Assembly: GCA_043736395.1 (NCBI GenBank)
Contig: JAYTCQ010000132.1
Location: 1 to 16,290, forward strand
Direction of reading: 5' to 3'
DNA from: JAFDVL01 sp043736395
Lineage (GTDB): Bacteria > Acidobacteriota > Blastocatellia > RBC074
DNA: 16,290 bases
Shown piece after piece: positions 13,181-16,290 of the stretch; within the stretch, counting starts at the first letter, position 1, and each line of letters opens with the position of its first letter. The position numbers were made by a program, and so were the translations under genes. The notes below the pieces were generated by a model. That model was given only the letters and a program-made list of their open reading frames with translations, was not told the origin of the DNA and ran no database searches.

Positions 13181-14590
13181 ATGAAACCTAAAAACCTCCT
13201 TGTTGTAGACGACGAAAAAAATCAGCGTGACATCTTACAAATCATTCTCTCCGGCGAACGCGATGCGCACGGGCATCCGCTGTACGACATCAAAACTGCC
13301 AGCTCCGGTCAGGAAGCCGTTAAGCTTTTCAAGCAACAGGAATTCGATCTTGTGCTCACGGATTTGAAAATGTCCGGCATGAGCGGCATCGAAGTCCTCA
13401 ACGAAATTGCGCAGATGGACAGCTCCATTCCTGTGATTTTAATGACGGCGCACGGCTCGATTGATACCGTTAAAGAAGCCCTGCGCGGTGGCGCGTTTGA
13501 TTATTTGCAGAAGCCGTTAGACCGCGAAGAATTGCTCGCAACTGTCGCCCGCGCCGTCGAAAAAATGCGTGCCGTAGACGAAGAAATTGTTGGCGTTTCC
13601 ACCGCCATCGAACGCGTCAAAAAAATGATTGTGAAAGTCGCCGGATCAAATTCTACCGTGCTGATTCGCGGCGAATCCGGGACAGGAAAAGAGCGAATGG
13701 CGCACGCGATTCATCAAGCAAGTCCACGCGCGAAGGAAAGATTTCAAGCCGTAAACTGCGCGGCGATCAATGAAAATTTATTGGAGTCAGAATTGTTCGG
13801 ACACGAAAAAGGCTCCTTCACCGGAGCGCATGCTGAGAAAAAAGGATTGTTCGAAATCTCCGACAAAGGCACCTTATTTTTAGACGAAATCGGCGAACTC
13901 AACGTCAGCATGCAAGCGAAATTATTAAGGGCTTTGCAAGAAAAAGAAATCACTCGCGTTGGCGGTACGAGGTCTATCAAAGTTGACGTCCGCGTCTTAG
14001 CTGCGACCAACCGCGACCTCGAAGCGATGGTCAAAGAAAAACATTTTCGCGAAGATTTATTTTATCGCTTGAATGTCATCCCTCTTGACATTCCTCCCCT
14101 CCGTCAACGCCGCGACGACATCGTAGTCTTGATGGATTATTTCCTGCGCAAACACGGCGCAAATTCCGGCAGCAAAACAATGAAAGTTTCCGCCGAGGCG
14201 CGACGAATGCTGATGGATTACGCCTGGCCCGGCAACGTCCGCCAACTCGAATCCGCCATCGAACGCGCGCTATTATTAGCCGAAACAGATGAAATCACCG
14301 TCGAAGATTTACCCCTGGAAATCCGCAACGTCTCCCGCATCGAAGGAGCCGGAGGATTCAAGCTCCCTGCCGAAGGAATTGATTTCGAAGAACTCGAAAA
14401 ATCGCTATTAATTCAGGCGATGGAGCAAACAAATTGGAATATTACGCGTTCGGCAAAATTGCTTGGATTGTCATTTCGTACGATGCAATACAGGTTGGAT
14501 AAATTTGGACTTACTCGACCAAATCGTGGGGGCAAAGATGCGGCGGAAGAAAATTCTTTACCTGAACCTAACCTTGAAGACTCGCAGTAA
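13181..14590 (+). CDS. NtrC-family sigma-54-dependent response regulator
   Basis: A 469-residue transcription activator with receiver, AAA+ and Fis-type DNA-binding domains. The receiver (about 1-128) has D10, D11, the phosphoacceptor D61 in LVLTDLKMSG, T89 and K111. Between its first helix and second strand it carries an extra loop (ERDAHGHPLYD, 26-36) that most receivers lack. The AAA+ domain (about 138-370) has Walker A GESGTGK (164-170), the sigma-54 contact loop GSFTGA (211-216), Walker B TLFLDEIGE (231-239) and the R-finger region FREDLFYRLNVIPLDIPPLR. The C-terminus has the helix-turn-helix NITRSAKLLGLSFRTMQYRL. It should activate sigma-54 promoters when phosphorylated by the kinase at 11139. 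No candidate -24/-12 target promoter was recognised in this window. A stop at 14590 leaves 32 nt to the convergent YVTN gene. Confidence 0.95.
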   Translation: MKPKNLLVVDDEKNQRDILQIILSGERDAHGHPLYDIKTASSGQEAVKLFKQQEFDLVLTDLKMSGMSGIEVLNEIAQMDSSIPVILMTAHGSIDTVKEALRGGAFDYLQKPLDREELLATVARAVEKMRAVDEEIVGVSTAIERVKKMIVKVAGSNSTVLIRGESGTGKERMAHAIHQASPRAKERFQAVNCAAINENLLESELFGHEKGSFTGAHAEKKGLFEISDKGTLFLDEIGELNVSMQAKLLRALQEKEITRVGGTRSIKVDVRVLAATNRDLEAMVKEKHFREDLFYRLNVIPLDIPPLRQRRDDIVVLMDYFLRKHGANSGSKTMKVSAEARRMLMDYAWPGNVRQLESAIERALLLAETDEITVEDLPLEIRNVSRIEGAGGFKLPAEGIDFEELEKSLLIQAMEQTNWNITRSAKLLGLSFRTMQYRLDKFGLTRPNRGGKDAAEENSLPEPNLEDSQ

Positions 14591-14622
14591 CAAAAAACAA
14601 GCAGTAATAAAAAGATTTCCAA

Positions 14623-15606
14623 TTACAATTCAGATAAAGCGATTCCATCTGGAGCCTTACCTACCGCTAGTTTCCCGACGACTTCGCCTGCTTCCAAATT
14701 AACTTTTACAACAAAGTTATCTTGAACCGTAATGACGAAAGCAAATTTACTATCCTTCGTGATAACACCCCCAAGAGGAACACTTTCGAGTTGTATGCGT
14801 TTCGTTTCTTTGCGAGTAGCGGGATCAATCACAGCCAGATCTTTCGTACTTGGAATCGTTGCAACAACCAATTTTCCGTCAGGCGAAAAGCGAACGCGGT
14901 AGGGGCGTGCGCCCAGCTTAATTTTTTCAGTGACTGTATTGGTCGCCGTATCAATGATGTCAATCGCACCTTCCGTATTCAATCCCACCCATACTTCTTT
15001 GCCATTCGGGGCAATATCAATGGCTTCGGGCTGTTTACCAACGGGGATATGCGTAACTTTTGATCCTGATGGTGGTACGTTGGCAAACGCTAATGCTGTT
15101 ACTGAATCCGATCCAACGTTGGCGGTGTAAATTCTTTTTTGGTCGGGCGTGACGACTAACATGTGGCTGCCGCTTTGGCCTGTTCCGATGAGCCAATCAA
15201 TTTTCCCGGTTGCCAAATCGTATCGTCCAACGATCTGATTTACTTCGACTGTGAAATAGATTTTACCTGCTCGTTCGACTAAGCCGTGCGGACGCAGCAG
15301 CGGCGACAGCTCGACACGTTTTGTTTCTTTCTTTGTCTCGACGTCAATGATGGATAATGTTTTACCTGCCGTTTGCGCTCCGTAATTCGCTACGATGGCG
15401 GTTTTTCCATCAGCAGTCATTACGACTTCATGCGGACTATCACCCGTTGGAACTATTCCTAAAACGATCATCTTCTCTGCATCAATAATTGTTAACGTTG
15501 CGTCATCTCGATTCAATACAAGTAATGTTCCTTTGGCGTAAACAAAAGTATTGGCTGCTATCAGAATCCCTATAAATACTGCCAGGATAGAAAAATTTAA
15601 CCTCAT
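14623..15606 (-). CDS. Secreted YVTN-family beta-propeller protein
   Basis: A 327-residue exported protein with a signal peptide (about 1-24, ending FVYAKG) and a seven-bladed beta-propeller of YVTN/40-residue repeats. Repeat cores are GDSPHEVVMTADGKTAIVAN (55-74), GKQPEAIDIAPNGKEVWVGL (190-209), GARPYRVRFSPDGKLVVATI (232-251) and GKAPDGIAL (316-324), alternating with strands such as LSIIDVETKKETKRV and LAVIDPATRKETKRI. Such propellers act as binding scaffolds, sometimes near quinoprotein or cytochrome systems, and no catalytic residues can be assigned. The ATG at 15606 has GGAG 7 nt upstream. The gene follows the sulfatase on the same strand after an 86-nt gap (15607-15692), so cotranscription is possible. 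Confidence 0.9.
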   Translation of the reverse strand: MRLNFSILAVFIGILIAANTFVYAKGTLLVLNRDDATLTIIDAEKMIVLGIVPTGDSPHEVVMTADGKTAIVANYGAQTAGKTLSIIDVETKKETKRVELSPLLRPHGLVERAGKIYFTVEVNQIVGRYDLATGKIDWLIGTGQSGSHMLVVTPDQKRIYTANVGSDSVTALAFANVPPSGSKVTHIPVGKQPEAIDIAPNGKEVWVGLNTEGAIDIIDTATNTVTEKIKLGARPYRVRFSPDGKLVVATIPSTKDLAVIDPATRKETKRIQLESVPLGGVITKDSKFAFVITVQDNFVVKVNLEAGEVVGKLAVGKAPDGIALSEL

Positions 15607-15692
15607 AGCTTATCTCCATTTCATCTTGCGATTGCACTGTGTACTTATAAATTGTTTTTTACTTTTCCCATAAAACTATCATCAAGGTTTAT

Positions 15693-16290
15693 CTATCGCG
15701 CCGCACGCCACGCACCGAGGGGCAACACATTTGCCCGCGCTGCCCACGTGTCCCATTGTGCGGCGAGTTCCTTCACTTTGTCGGGCTGTTTCGCGGCGAG
15801 GTTATTCAGTTCCGTGCGGTCGGCTTCGATGTCATAGAGTTCCCACGGCTGATTTTCTTTGGCGACGAGTTTCCATTTGCCTGCACGTACGGCGCGATTG
15901 CCTTCGTGTTCCCAAAAGATCGGTTGCTCGCGTTTGAGCGCTTTGCCTGTCAGCACGGGGCGCAAGCTGACGCCTTCCATCGCGTGAATTTTCTGGCCGT
16001 TGATTTCCGTTGGATATTTGGCGGCGCTCAAATCAACCGCTGTCGCCATCAAGTCAATCAGATGTCCTGGCGCTTGCACCAGGTTGTTGCGCTGCGTACG
16101 TCCAATGCCATTTGGCCAATGCACAATCAGCGGCGTAGAAATTCCGCCTTCGTGCGTCCAGTGTTTGTATTCGCGGAACGGCGTATTGGAAACATTCGCC
16201 CAGCCTTTGCCATACGCGATGTAGGTGTCATCCGGCCCCGGCTTTGCGCCCGTGCCCATCATCACGGCACGCCCATCGCGCGTTTGTTGC
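15693..16290 (-). CDS. Sulfatase (arylsulfatase family), C-terminal part
   Basis: The gene is cut by the window's right edge; the last 199 codons are visible, and the frame is open through 16289 (QQTRDGRA upstream of VMMGTG). It is a sulfatase that would hydrolyse sulfate esters, probably outside the cytoplasm. Supporting segments are GPDDTYIAYGKGWANVSNTP, REYKHWTHEGGISTPLIVHWP, the LIDLMATAVDL helix, and the C-terminal IFWEHEGNRAVRAGKWKLV followed by WELYDIEADRTELNNLA, all typical of Planctomycetes/Acidobacteria arylsulfatases. The catalytic formylglycine site and most metal ligands lie outside the window, so activity and substrate cannot be judged. The internal GTG/ATG cluster near 16257-16265 is not the true start. 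Confidence 0.93.
   Translation of the reverse strand, partial: QQTRDGRAVMMGTGAKPGPDDTYIAYGKGWANVSNTPFREYKHWTHEGGISTPLIVHWPNGIGRTQRNNLVQAPGHLIDLMATAVDLSAAKYPTEINGQKIHAMEGVSLRPVLTGKALKREQPIFWEHEGNRAVRAGKWKLVAKENQPWELYDIEADRTELNNLAAKQPDKVKELAAQWDTWAARANVLPLGAWRAAR

Noticed and set aside
15652..16224. Plus-strand ORFs opposite the sulfatase
   Set aside because: Arg/Cys/Ser-rich shadow translations of a clearly recognisable gene on the minus strand.

Overview
The window is bacterial, of moderate, slightly AT-leaning composition, and carries short intergenic gaps with several TAATG stop/start overlaps. Gene content (a SufU-type SUF operon, an NtrC-type sigma-54 two-component pair, a stand-alone transpeptidase, a YVTN beta-propeller protein and a Planctomycetes/Acidobacteria-style sulfatase) fits a soil or freshwater bacterium, perhaps of the Acidobacteriota (Blastocatellia-like). 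This placement is an inference from gene content; there is no rRNA or other marker here.

Bases 1-7887 are one iron-sulfur (Fe-S) cluster assembly region, all on the + strand. A terminator-like hairpin is followed by a promoter overlapped by an IscR-type palindrome, an Rrf2-family Fe-S regulator, then sufB, a DUF1272 zinc-ribbon-like gene, a RidA-family gene, sufC, a selenoprotein W-like gene, sufD, a DUF3817 membrane protein, sufS, a small lipoprotein and sufU. SufS and SufU supply sulfur, SufBCD is the assembly scaffold and ATPase, and the Rrf2 protein probably senses cluster status and regulates the operon through the palindrome at 220-245.

The most interesting item is at 3866-4096. A small Rdx/SelW-family gene has an in-frame TGA exactly at the second position of the CxxC redox motif (YCTR-U-NYLPRA), followed at the right distance by a bacterial SECIS-like hairpin. 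Read conventionally it is a 9-nt-upstream stop with a headless ORF; read as selenocysteine it is a complete 76-residue SelW-like selenoprotein embedded between sufC and sufD.

Bases 7888-9412 hold a monocistronic membrane protein that joins an M48-peptidase-like domain (first HExxH histidine replaced by Arg) to a C-terminal FHA domain, ended by a bidirectional terminator. Bases 9427-11035 (- strand) hold a secreted penicillin-binding transpeptidase and an overlapping small upstream gene of unknown function. Bases 11139-14590 (+) hold a membrane histidine kinase and its NtrC-type response regulator, separated by an unrelated-looking hypothetical gene. Bases 14623-16290 (-) hold a secreted YVTN beta-propeller protein and the C-terminal part of a sulfatase that runs off the window. 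No tRNA, rRNA, CRISPR array, insertion sequence or transposase was seen.
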